From: Halomonas organivorans
GTDB taxonomy: Bacteria > Pseudomonadota > Gammaproteobacteria > Pseudomonadales > Halomonadaceae
Length of the DNA stretch: 64,000 nt
Direction of reading: 5' to 3'
Assembly (NCBI RefSeq): GCF_014192055.1
Contig: NZ_JACHXM010000003.1
Coordinates: 186,001-250,000 of the forward strand
Shown here: positions 37,702-46,500 of the stretch, piece by piece
How the letters are laid out: every line of letters starts with the position of its first letter
Position numbering within the stretch: the stretch's first letter is position 1
The notes under the pieces: generated by a model
The model's database searches: none
Told to the model about the DNA's origin: nothing
What the model saw: only the letters and a program-made list of their open reading frames with translations
Translations under genes and position numbers: made by a program

Positions 37702-38055
37702 TCACAGCTTCCCGGGAGGGGTAAGGTAGCGCCGCCCATCGCGCATCTCGGCACCTCGGGAAGCCGGCCGCGGTTCCTCGCCCTCCTGGGCGGCCCGCCA
37801 GGCCGCCTCGTCCAACCAGCCCCTTGCGGCCAGCCATTCGGCCAGACGCGGCGCCTCGAACCCCCGCTCCAGCTCGTCGCCGTCGGCATCGACCAGCACG
37901 GGGATCCGCTCCCCGAAGCGCTCGAGCAGGCGATCGTCCTCGCTGATCTCCACCTTCTCCAGGCGATGCTCGACCGACGCCAGAACGCTCAGCCATGCCT
38001 CGAGCTGCTCGCAGAGATGGCAGCCCAGGGTGGTATAGAGCGTCAGCCGAATCAT
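37702..38055 (-). CDS. Glutaredoxin-like DUF836 protein
   Basis: 117-aa thioredoxin-fold protein. The active-site motif CHLC is in LTLYTTLGCHLCEQLEAWL, followed by the cis-proline region RIPVLVDADGDEL. This is the DUF836/glutaredoxin-like family. The C-terminal 40 residues extend beyond the usual domain. The CxxC is intact, so redox activity is plausible. It lies downstream of rlmKL on the same strand (85 bp). Confidence 0.87.
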   Translation of the reverse strand: MIRLTLYTTLGCHLCEQLEAWLSVLASVEHRLEKVEISEDDRLLERFGERIPVLVDADGDELERGFEAPRLAEWLAARGWLDEAAWRAAQEGEEPRPASRGAEMRDGRRYLTPPGKL

Positions 38056-38140
38056 GCCCTGACCCATCGCACGACATCGACGCCGCACCATCCGGCACGG
38101 TCTTGGGCGATGAGCCCCCACCGTCTGCGCAGCACGGGCG

Positions 38141-40336
38141 TCATGCCTCCTCCCGGTGATGGATCAGGAACACATGATGCAGGTCCGGACGCCGCGAGAA
38201 ATCGGGATCGAAGGTCTTCGCCGAGATATCCTCTACCGCGAAGGCCTCGGCAAGATCGGCATCGAGCTTGAAGCGTCGCTGGTTGTTGGAGAACACCAGG
38301 ATGCCGCCCGGCGCCAGCCGCGCCATGGCCAGGCGCACCAGTCGCCCGTGGTCGCGCTGGACATCCAGGGTATCGGCCATACGCTTGGAGTTGGAGAAGG
38401 TCGGCGGATCCATGAAGATCAGGTCGAACTGGACGCCGGCGGTCTCCAGCCATTGGAAGCAGTCGTCGCGCACCACGCGGTGACGCGAGGGATCGAGCCG
38501 GTTCAGGGCGAAGTTGTCGCGGGCCCAGTCCAGATAGGTATTGGACAGGTCCACGCTGACGCTGTCGGTCGCCCCACCGAGTGCCGCCTGCACGGTGGCC
38601 GTGGCGGTATAGCAGAACAGGTTCAGGAAGCGCTTGCCCTGGGCCACCTCGCCGAGCATGCGCCGCACCGGCCGATGGTCGAGGAACAGGCCGGTGTCCA
38701 GGTAGTCACGCAGGTTCACCCACAGCCTGGCAGGACCTTCCCGGACCTCGAAACGCTCGCCGCTGGCCGCCTGTTTCTGGTACTGGGCGCGCCCGCTCTG
38801 GCGCTCGCGACGCTTGACCACCACCCGGCTGACGTCGACCTCCAGCTCTTCGGGAATCACCGCCAGCGCCTCGAACAGCCGCTTCTGGGCCTGCCCGGCG
38901 TCGATCGACTTGGGCGGCGCGTATTCCTGCACGTGAACGTGATCGCCGTAGACGTCGATGGCCAGGGCATACTCCGGCATGTCGGCGTCATATAGCCGGT
39001 AGCAGCACTCGCCGGAGCGCTTGAGCCACTTCCTGAGCCGCTTGCGGTTCTTGATCAGGCGATTGGCAAACATCTGCGCCCCCTCGGAGCGCGGCGGCGG
39101 CGCCGGGGTCGGCGACGTGGCCTTGCCCTCACCTTCTCCCTGGGTGGCCTCCGGCACGTCCATCAGCAACAGCTTGGCGTCCAGCGGCCCGTTCTTCAGC
39201 GAATACTGCTTGTAGGCACGCAGCGCGGTGCGATGACCGAGATCCGGATTGGCCGTAAACAGCGCCAGGCGCCAACCCGGGAAAGCCTGGCGCGCCCGCT
39301 CGCCCAGGTCGGCATAGAGACCCACCAGTTCGGGCAGCTCGCCAAGGCGCTCGCCATAGGGCGGATTAGTGACCACCAGGCCCTTCGCCTCGACATCGAG
39401 GTCGTCGGGACGCGTGAGCTCGGTGAGGCTCGCGCCCTTCAGGGTGATCAGCGCCGGGATGCCGGCGCGCATGGCGTTGGCCTTGGCCGACGACAGCGCC
39501 GGCGGGCTCTGGTCGAAGCCGTAAAGCCGGCAGCGGCAGCGCTTGCGGCCGATGCTGGCGCGCGCCTCCGCCTCACGCTTGAGTTCACGCCAGCGAGTGG
39601 CGTCATGACCGGCCCAGCCCTGGAAGCCGAAGCGCTCGCGATGCAGGTTGGGGGCCATGTCGGCGGCCATCATCGCCGCTTCGATCAGCAAGGTGCCTGC
39701 GCCACACAGCGGGTCGACCAGCGGCGCCCCCTCGCGGGCAAGCGCCGGCCAGCCGGCGCGCACCAGCAGCGCCGCGGCCAGATTCTCCTTGAGCGGCGCA
39801 TGCCCCACGTCGCGGCGATAGCCCCGCCGGTGAAGGCTGTCGCCGGCGAAGTCGACGCCGAGCGTCAGCCGGCCGCGATGCAGGTGGGCATAGAGCCGCA
39901 GATCCGGCTGTCGCGTATCGACGTTCGGCCGCGGCTGACCCTCGGCCTGCAGACGATCCACCACGCCGTCCTTGACGGTCTGGGCCCCGAAGCGCGTGTG
40001 GCGAATCTCGTCGGAACGGCCGTGGAAGTCCACTGCCAGGGTCGCGCCGCGTGGCAGGTGATCGCGCCATGCCACGCCCGCGGCGACCGCACGCAACTGA
40101 TCGGGGGTCTCGATGCCCTCCTCGCGCACCAGGCACAGCACCACCCGGTTGGCCAGCCGCGACCACAGGCAGGCCCGATAGGCCGTCTCGAGGTCGGCCT
40201 GGAAATGCACCCCGGCCAGGGTCGTCTTGCCCGGCTCGGCGCCCAGCGCCGCCAACTCCTCGGCCAGCAGCAGCTCGAGGCCCTTGGGACAGGTGGCCAG
40301 GAAGGCCTGGGAATCGGAAGCTCGTCGTTCGATCAT
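38141..40336 (-). CDS. rlmL: 23S rRNA (G2445-N2)/(G2069-N7) methyltransferase RlmKL
   Basis: About 731-aa bifunctional rRNA methyltransferase. An N-terminal THUMP domain (about residues 10-165) precedes the RlmL domain, with the SAM/target motif TNPPYGERLGEL. The C-terminal RlmK domain has FLNLFCYTATATVQAALGG and MDPPTFSNSKRM. I use the start at 40336 (MIERRASDSQAF), nearest the family N-terminus; in-frame starts at 40357 and 40369 cannot be excluded. A Pro/Gly-rich linker near residue 405-420 joins the two enzymes. Cytosolic, acts on naked 23S rRNA during 50S assembly. Confidence 0.95.
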   Translation of the reverse strand: MIERRASDSQAFLATCPKGLELLLAEELAALGAEPGKTTLAGVHFQADLETAYRACLWSRLANRVVLCLVREEGIETPDQLRAVAAGVAWRDHLPRGATLAVDFHGRSDEIRHTRFGAQTVKDGVVDRLQAEGQPRPNVDTRQPDLRLYAHLHRGRLTLGVDFAGDSLHRRGYRRDVGHAPLKENLAAALLVRAGWPALAREGAPLVDPLCGAGTLLIEAAMMAADMAPNLHRERFGFQGWAGHDATRWRELKREAEARASIGRKRCRCRLYGFDQSPPALSSAKANAMRAGIPALITLKGASLTELTRPDDLDVEAKGLVVTNPPYGERLGELPELVGLYADLGERARQAFPGWRLALFTANPDLGHRTALRAYKQYSLKNGPLDAKLLLMDVPEATQGEGEGKATSPTPAPPPRSEGAQMFANRLIKNRKRLRKWLKRSGECCYRLYDADMPEYALAIDVYGDHVHVQEYAPPKSIDAGQAQKRLFEALAVIPEELEVDVSRVVVKRRERQSGRAQYQKQAASGERFEVREGPARLWVNLRDYLDTGLFLDHRPVRRMLGEVAQGKRFLNLFCYTATATVQAALGGATDSVSVDLSNTYLDWARDNFALNRLDPSRHRVVRDDCFQWLETAGVQFDLIFMDPPTFSNSKRMADTLDVQRDHGRLVRLAMARLAPGGILVFSNNQRRFKLDADLAEAFAVEDISAKTFDPDFSRRPDLHHVFLIHHREEA

Positions 40337-40640
40337 GAGAAGTCCATCGGATGACATCGGGTCCGCCACACTGGCGTGACGTCTGAGTGTACGCTTTGTT
40401 ACAAATCACCTGTCGACGGCATCGGTCAGGTTGCGCTATGAATTAGGTGGTAGCTACCAGACAACGCATGCGTTCCTGTCAAAGGGATGCCGACCTGTAA
40501 GACACGCAACATGGATGTGTCAACGGGCATCCCCAATCAAGCACGGGTGCGACGCCTCCTCGAGAGTGACTACTTGTGATGAATCATTGCTCGAGAAGCG
40601 GCGTCGTATTCCAACGGTACCTTTAGCAAGAGGTAGTCCA
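40337..40640. other. Intergenic region between divergent rlmKL and rmf
   Basis: About 300 bp, holding the promoters of both genes and the palindrome GGTAGCTACC near 40448. No clear sigma-70 pair stands out. No gene-like frame is present; open frames on the plus strand are Cys-rich and merge out of frame with rmf. Confidence 0.4.
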
Positions 40641-40847
40641 ATGAAACGACAGAAACGTGATCGCTTCCAGCGTGCCTATGTCCATGGGTACAAGGCGGGT
40701 CTTTCAGGTCGTTCCCGTGATGACTGTCCCAATCAGGATATCAATCTACGCGAGTACTGGATGAGCGGTTGGCGTGAAGGTCGTGGAGATCATTGGTCCG
40801 GCATGACGGGCGTCTCCGGTATTCACAAGAACCCCATGGTGGTTTGA
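40641..40847 (+). CDS. rmf: Ribosome modulation factor RMF
   Basis: 68-aa basic protein with the full RMF signature: MKRQKRDRFQRAYVHGYKAGLSGRSRDDCPNQDINLREYWMSGWREGRGD. RMF dimerises 70S ribosomes into inactive 100S particles in stationary phase. AGAGGTAG precedes the ATG. A strong intrinsic terminator follows at 40888. The rlmKL-rmf-pyrD order is conserved in this group. Probably ppGpp-controlled as in E. coli, but no site was identified. Confidence 0.97.
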   Translation: MKRQKRDRFQRAYVHGYKAGLSGRSRDDCPNQDINLREYWMSGWREGRGDHWSGMTGVSGIHKNPMVV

Positions 40848-40887
40848 GCGAGCCGCCACTCACGATCCCCTGCAGCTCACGCATACA

Positions 40888-40913
40888 AGCCCACGCATGT
40901 CGTGGGCTTTTTA
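40888..40913 (+). terminator. Rho-independent terminator of rmf
   Basis: AGCCCACG-CATGT-CGTGGGCT followed by TTTTA: 8-bp stem, 5-nt loop, U-tract; 40 bp after the rmf stop and next to the convergent pyrD stop. Confidence 0.9.
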
Positions 40914-41930
40914 CTGCCCATGCGCCGCCTGAAGGGCCCGGGCACACTCCCTCACCAGCGCCGGCCCCCGGTAAATGAACCCGGAATACAGCTGCACCAG
41001 GTCCGCACCGGCCTCGACCTTGGCCAACGCCGCCGCACCGCTATCGATGCCCCCCACGCCGATGATCGGCAACGTCGGCAGATGACGACGCAGCTCCCGG
41101 ATCACGGTGTTGGAGGCTTCGAACACCGGCCGCCCCGATAGGCCGCCCTGCTCTTCACCGTGGGGCAAGCCCTGCACTGCCTCCCGGGACACCGTGGTAT
41201 TGGTGGCGATCACCCCATCGATGCGATTGGCCGCCAGGCTCCGCGCCACCAGGGCCACTTCCTCGGCATCCATGTCCGGGGCGATTTTCACTGCCAGGGG
41301 TACGACCCGGCCGCTATCGCGGTCGAGCCGATCCGCTTCATCGCGCAGCGCGCCCAGCAGCTGGTCCAGGTGCTCGCCGAACTGCAGGTTGCGCAGCCCG
41401 GGGGTATTCGGCGAGGAGATGTTGACGGTGATGTAGTGGGCATGGGCATGCACCTTGCCCAGGCAGTGCAGATAGTCGTCCACCGCACGCTCTACCGGCG
41501 TCGTGAGGTTCTTGCCGATGTTGATGCCGATCACGCCGTCATAGCGGCTGGCCCGGACCTTGGCGACCAGGTGGTCCACGCCGGCGTTGTTGAAGCCCAT
41601 GCGGTTGATGATGGCATCGGCCTCGGGCAGACGGAACAGGCGTGGCCGGGGATTGCCGTCCTGGGGCCGCGGCGTCACGGTCCCCACCTCGACGAAGCCG
41701 AAACCCAGCGCCCCCAGTGCATCCAGGTGATCGGCGTTCTTGTCGAGCCCGGCGGCCAGGCCCACCCGGTTGGGGAAACGCAGCCCCATCAGGGTGACCG
41801 GATCCTCGACCCGACGGCACAGTGCCCGCGTGGCGCCCAGGCGATCCACCAGGTCCAGCCCCGACAACGCCAGACCATGAGCCTTCTCGGCATCGAGACG
41901 GAACAGCAGCGAGCGAGCAAGGGCGTACAT
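40911..41930 (-). CDS. pyrD: Dihydroorotate dehydrogenase (quinone), class 2
   Basis: 339-aa membrane-associated flavoenzyme of pyrimidine synthesis, passing electrons to quinone. The N-terminal amphipathic helices ([25 protein letters not shown]) are the class 2 quinone tunnel. The FMN site includes [31 protein letters not shown] (with Ser in the catalytic loop), VKIAPDM and [16 protein letters not shown]. The end overlaps the terminator of rmf. Full length. Confidence 0.97.
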   Translation of the reverse strand: MYALARSLLFRLDAEKAHGLALSGLDLVDRLGATRALCRRVEDPVTLMGLRFPNRVGLAAGLDKNADHLDALGALGFGFVEVGTVTPRPQDGNPRPRLFRLPEADAIINRMGFNNAGVDHLVAKVRASRYDGVIGINIGKNLTTPVERAVDDYLHCLGKVHAHAHYITVNISSPNTPGLRNLQFGEHLDQLLGALRDEADRLDRDSGRVVPLAVKIAPDMDAEEVALVARSLAANRIDGVIATNTTVSREAVQGLPHGEEQGGLSGRPVFEASNTVIRELRRHLPTLPIIGVGGIDSGAAALAKVEAGADLVQLYSGFIYRGPALVRECARALQAAHGQ

Positions 41931-42110
41931 GGCATCTCCTGGGCGGACATCGGCTGGGAATCGGGGCGCGAGTATAGCGCAGCCGCCGCCCGACGACGAA
42001 CCTCGCCGCCACCTGCCATGACGGGCATCTTTTATGATCTACTGACAGCACATCAGGAAGTCCGACAGCGGACACACCGCGGGCGCCCGCCGCCTCGCCA
42101 GGGAGACGCC

Positions 42111-43463
42111 ATGACCGATACCACCGAGACACTCGAACACCGCCTGTCGCGCATCCACCTGGCACTGGAAAAGGAACATCTGGAATGGGTCGACGACGTG
42201 ATCGCCGACCTGGAACCCGCCGAGGTCGCCCTGCTGCTGGAGTCGCTGCCTCCCAATGAGCGGATCCGGCTCTGGGAGCGCATTCCCCAGGAAGTCGACG
42301 GCGAGGTGCTGCTGCACGTCCATGACGAGGTGCGCAGCACCCTCATCGACGACATGGATGACGCCGAGATCGTGGCCGCCACCGCCGGCCTCGACACCAC
42401 CGATCTGGCCGAGCTGTTCGAGGATCTCCCCCAGCAGGTCGCTGAGGACATGCTGCGCTCGATGGACGAGCTGCAGCGCATGCGCCTCCAGGAGACGCTG
42501 GCCTTCGAGGAGGACTCGGCAGGCCGCCTGATGCGTACCGACACCATTGCCGTCCGCGCCGACGTCAGCCTGGAGACGGTGCAGCGATTCCTGCGCTGGA
42601 AACAGGACGTGCCCGATAACACCGACAGCCTGATGGTGGTGGACCGCAACGGCCTGTTCATGGGTGTGCTGCCGATGGCCCGGCTGGTAGCCAGCGACCA
42701 GGAGCTGGCGGTCGCCGACCTGATGGACAGCGACGTCGACAGCATCCAGGTGACCATGAAGTCGCGTGACGTGGCGACGCTCTTCCAGACCCACGACCTG
42801 GTCTCGGCGCCGGTGGTCGATGCCCGCGGTTTGCTGCTCGGGCGGGTGGTGATCGACGACATCGTCGACGTGATCCGCGAGCATTCCGAACAGGCGCTGA
42901 TGAACATGGCCGGCCTCGACGAGGAAGAGGACCTGTTCGCCCCGGTGCTGCCCAGCGCCAAGCGACGGGCCGTGTGGCTCGGCATCAACCTGCTGACCGC
43001 CTTCCTGGCCGCCTGGGTGATCGGGCGCTTCGAAAATGCCCTGGACCAGGTCGTGGCTCTGGCGGTGCTGATGCCGATCGTGGCCAGCATGGGCGGCATC
43101 GCCGGCAGCCAGACACTGACCCTGGCGATTCGCGGTCTGGCCCTTGGTCAGATCAGCCGTACCAACAGCAACTGGCTGCTGCGCAAGGAAGTCGGCATCG
43201 CGGTGCTCAACGGGGTGCTGTGGGCGCTGGTAGTGGCAGCGCTGGCGGTAGCCTGGTTCGGCAGCTTCGGCATCGGCGTGATCATCGCCGCAGCGCTGGT
43301 GATCAACATGCTCGCCGCCGGCGTCGCCGGCATCGTGGTCCCGCTGCTGCTCAAGCGCCTGGGCATCGACCCGGCCCTGTCCGGCTCGGTGGTACTGACC
43401 ACGGTGACCGACGTGGTGGGCTTCATGTCTTTCCTCGGTCTCGCCACGATCTTCCTGCTGTAG
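42111..43463 (+). CDS. mgtE: Magnesium transporter MgtE
   Basis: 450-aa Mg2+ channel. MgtE N domain (about residues 10-130, LEPAEVALLLESLPPNERIRLWERIP), two CBS domains (about 140-260), plug helix, and five TM helices from about residue 285. The pore motif is in PIVASMGGIAGSQTLTLAIRGLALG. The start at 42111 follows GGGAGACGCC; the frame is open far upstream but only as antisense of pyrD. No M-box or other Mg2+ riboswitch is seen in the 180-bp leader. A bidirectional terminator follows. Confidence 0.95.
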   Translation: MTDTTETLEHRLSRIHLALEKEHLEWVDDVIADLEPAEVALLLESLPPNERIRLWERIPQEVDGEVLLHVHDEVRSTLIDDMDDAEIVAATAGLDTTDLAELFEDLPQQVAEDMLRSMDELQRMRLQETLAFEEDSAGRLMRTDTIAVRADVSLETVQRFLRWKQDVPDNTDSLMVVDRNGLFMGVLPMARLVASDQELAVADLMDSDVDSIQVTMKSRDVATLFQTHDLVSAPVVDARGLLLGRVVIDDIVDVIREHSEQALMNMAGLDEEEDLFAPVLPSAKRRAVWLGINLLTAFLAAWVIGRFENALDQVVALAVLMPIVASMGGIAGSQTLTLAIRGLALGQISRTNSNWLLRKEVGIAVLNGVLWALVVAALAVAWFGSFGIGVIIAAALVINMLAAGVAGIVVPLLLKRLGIDPALSGSVVLTTVTDVVGFMSFLGLATIFLL

Positions 43464-43486
43464 CGTCTTTACGCGAGATCGAAAAA

Positions 43487-43516
43487 CGAAATCCCGCCTC
43501 GAGGGGCGGGATTTCG
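43487..43516. terminator. Bidirectional terminator between mgtE and gdhB
   Basis: CGAAATCCCGCC (43487-43498), 6-nt loop, GGCGGGATTTCG (43505-43516): a perfect 12-bp stem. The minus-strand side continues with TTTTTC, and the plus side with CGTTTG, so it can end both convergent transcripts. Confidence 0.88.
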
Positions 43517-43539
43517 CGTTTGACGGTGGTGGCGGACCG

Positions 43540-46500
43540 TCAGGTTTCGCTATTGCTCTCGGCCAGGTCGACCAGTTCGCGAACGGCTACGGCAAACAGC
43601 GGGAAACCGCCCTGGCTGCCGCTGCCGACCTCCTCGAGCAGGCGGCACCAGCGCTGGTGCATGCTCTCGTGGAGTGACAGCCAGCGCTCGACCCGCTCGG
43701 CGCTGTCGCGTGGCCCGCCTTCCATGCTGAGCACGCTGCCGGTCAACGCCAGCTGTTGACGCTCGATGTCGTCGCGGAAGGTCTCGCGAGCCTTGACCTG
43801 CCAGCTGTCGCGGACATCGAGCTGGGTGACCTGCTGCAGGATCCACGGCAGCTCCAGCCGCGCACCGATCTCGTAGAAGATCTCGGCGACTCGCTGCGGC
43901 TTGTCGTCGCTCTGACGCGCCGCGTGGATGATGCCCAGGGCCGCATAGAGGCTGTTGGCCGCCGCCACCGTGGAGGCCAGGGCATCGGGCACGCCGGCCT
44001 CGATCAGCTCCTGTCGACGGGTTTCCCACTGGGCCTTCTCTTCTCCCCGCAGGCGCTTGCCGATGCCTTCCTGGAGCTGGGCCAGGCGCGGCGCGAAGTA
44101 GTCGATGGCATCACGGGTCGTCATGGTGGTGCGATGGCGCAGGAACCAGCGAGTCGCGCGACGCAGCATGCGCATCAGGTCGAGCATCATCGAGTACTGG
44201 ACGCGGCTCGGCACCTTGTTGTCCAGCGCCTCGACCTGCTCCCAGAGCTTCGGCAGCTGGAAGCTGTCGCGGGCGATCACGTAGGAACGGGCAATATCGG
44301 CGCGCCCCGCCCCGGTGGAGTCCATCAGCCGCCGGATGAAGACGATGCCCATGTGATCGATGAGATCGTTGGCCACCTGGGTCGCGACGATCTCGCGCTT
44401 GAGACGGTGCTCGTACATCTCGTTGCGATAGCGCTCGGCCAGCACCGAGGGGAACACACGCTCCACGTAGCTGGTGATGGTCGGATCGTCCGGCACGTCC
44501 GAGGTAATCAGGTCCCCCTTGAGTGCGCTCTTGGCATAGGAGATCAGCACCGACAGCTCGGGCAACGTCATGCCCAGATCCTGATGGGTACGCTCCTGCA
44601 GTTCGTCGTCGCTGGGCAGGAACTCCAGCTCACGATCGATCTGGCCGGCGGCTTCCAGCTCGGTGATGAAGCGGCGGAAGGGTCCGATGCCGTCCCGCGA
44701 CAGCTGTTCGGCCAGGTCCAGCGCCTGGGTCTGGCGATAGTTGTCACGCAGCACCAGCTCGCTGACCTCGTCGGTCATGTCGGCGAGCAGCTGGTTGCGC
44801 TGCTTCTCGGTCATGTCGCCCCGAGACACCACTTCATCGATGAGGATCTTGATGTTGACCTCATGGTCGGAGCAGTTCACGCCGCCGGCGTTGTCGATGA
44901 AGTCGGTGTTGACCCGCACGCCCTTGGCCGCGGCTTCCATGCGACCGCGCTGGGTGAGGCCGAGGTTGCCGCCCTCGCCGACCACCCGGCAGTTGAGATC
45001 GCGACCGTCGATGCGCAGGGCATCGTTGGCCTTGTCGCCGACCTCGGCGTCGGTTTCCTCACTGCTCTTCACGTAGGTGCCGATGCCGCCATTCCAGATC
45101 AAGTCGACCTGGGAGACCAGCATGGCGCGAATCAGCTCGTTGGGCGACAGCTTGTCCTCGCGGATGCCGAAGGCCTTCTTCATCTGTGGCGTGATGGCGA
45201 TCGACTTGGCGCTACGCTTGAAGATACCGCCACCTTCGGAGATCAGCTCGGCATTGTAGTCTTCCCAGCTCGAGCGCGGCTGTTCGAACAGTCGCTTGCG
45301 CTCGTCGAAACTCGCCGCGGCATCGGGTGTGGGATCGACGAAGATGTGCAGGTGGTTGAAGGCGCCCAGCAGTCGAATCTTGTCGGACAGCAGCATGCCG
45401 TTGCCGAACACGTCACCGGCCATGTCACCGACGCCGACCACGCTGAACTCGTCCTCCTGGGTATTCACGCCCAGCCCGCGGAAGTGGCGCTTGACCGACT
45501 CCCAGGCGCCCTTGGCGGTAATCCCCATCTTCTTGTGGTCATAGCCGTTGGCACCGCCGGAGGCGAAGGCATCGCCCAGCCAGTGACCGTATTCGGCGGA
45601 GATCTCGTTGGCGATATCCGAGAAGGTCGCGGTCCCCTTGTCGGCCGCCACCACCAGGTAGATGTCATCGTCGTCGTGGCGCACCACGTCCTTCGGTGGC
45701 ACCACCTCGCCGCCGGCCAGGTTGTCAGTGACGTCGAGCAGTGCGCGGATGAAGATCTGGTAGCAGGCAATGCCCTCTTTCTGGGTGGTCTCGCGGTCCG
45801 CGCCATCGGGCATGCGCTTGCAGACGAAGCCGCCCTTGGCCCCCACCGGCACGATCACCGCATTCTTGACCTGCTGCGCCTTGACCAGGCCCAGTACCTC
45901 GGTGCGGAAATCCTCGTGGCGATCCGACCAGCGCAGCCCGCCGCGGGCCACCTTGCCACCACGCAGGTGCACGCCCTCGACGCGCGGCGAACACACGAAG
46001 ATCTCGTAGACCGGACGCGGCTTGGGCATGCCGGACACCCGGGAGGGCTCGAGCTTGAGGGCAATGTAGTCCTTGACGCCGCCCGTCTCGCTACGCTGGT
46101 AGTAGTTGGTACGCAGGGTGGCCTGGATCAGCTCCATGTAGCGGCGCAACAGCTGGTCGTCATTGAGGCTTGGCACCTCGTCGAGCAGTGCCAGGATACG
46201 CGCTTCACAGTCGGCGATCTCGCTTTCCTCGGGGCGATCGGCAGGATCGAAGCGCAACTCGAACAGCGTCACCAGCTCGCGGGTGATCTCCGGGTGATTG
46301 ACCAGGGTCGTGGCAATGTAGTCCTGGGACATGCCGAAGCGAATCTGCTTCAGGTAGCGGGCATAGGCGCGCAGCATCGCCACCTCGCGCCAGTCCAGGT
46401 TGGCGGAGATGATCAGCCGGTTGAAGGCATCGTTATCGGCCTCACCGGTCCATATGCGCCGGAAGGCCTCGACGAAGGGCTCGCGCATCTCCTGGAGATT

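Noticed and set aside
40431-40847. Longer N-terminal extension of RMF (138 aa)
   Set aside because: RMF is a 55-70 aa family; the ATG at 40641 has a ribosome-binding site and begins the conserved sequence.
41931-42110. Mg2+ riboswitch before mgtE
   Set aside because: The leader is short and shows no M-box-like or ykkC/mini-ykkC-like conserved blocks.
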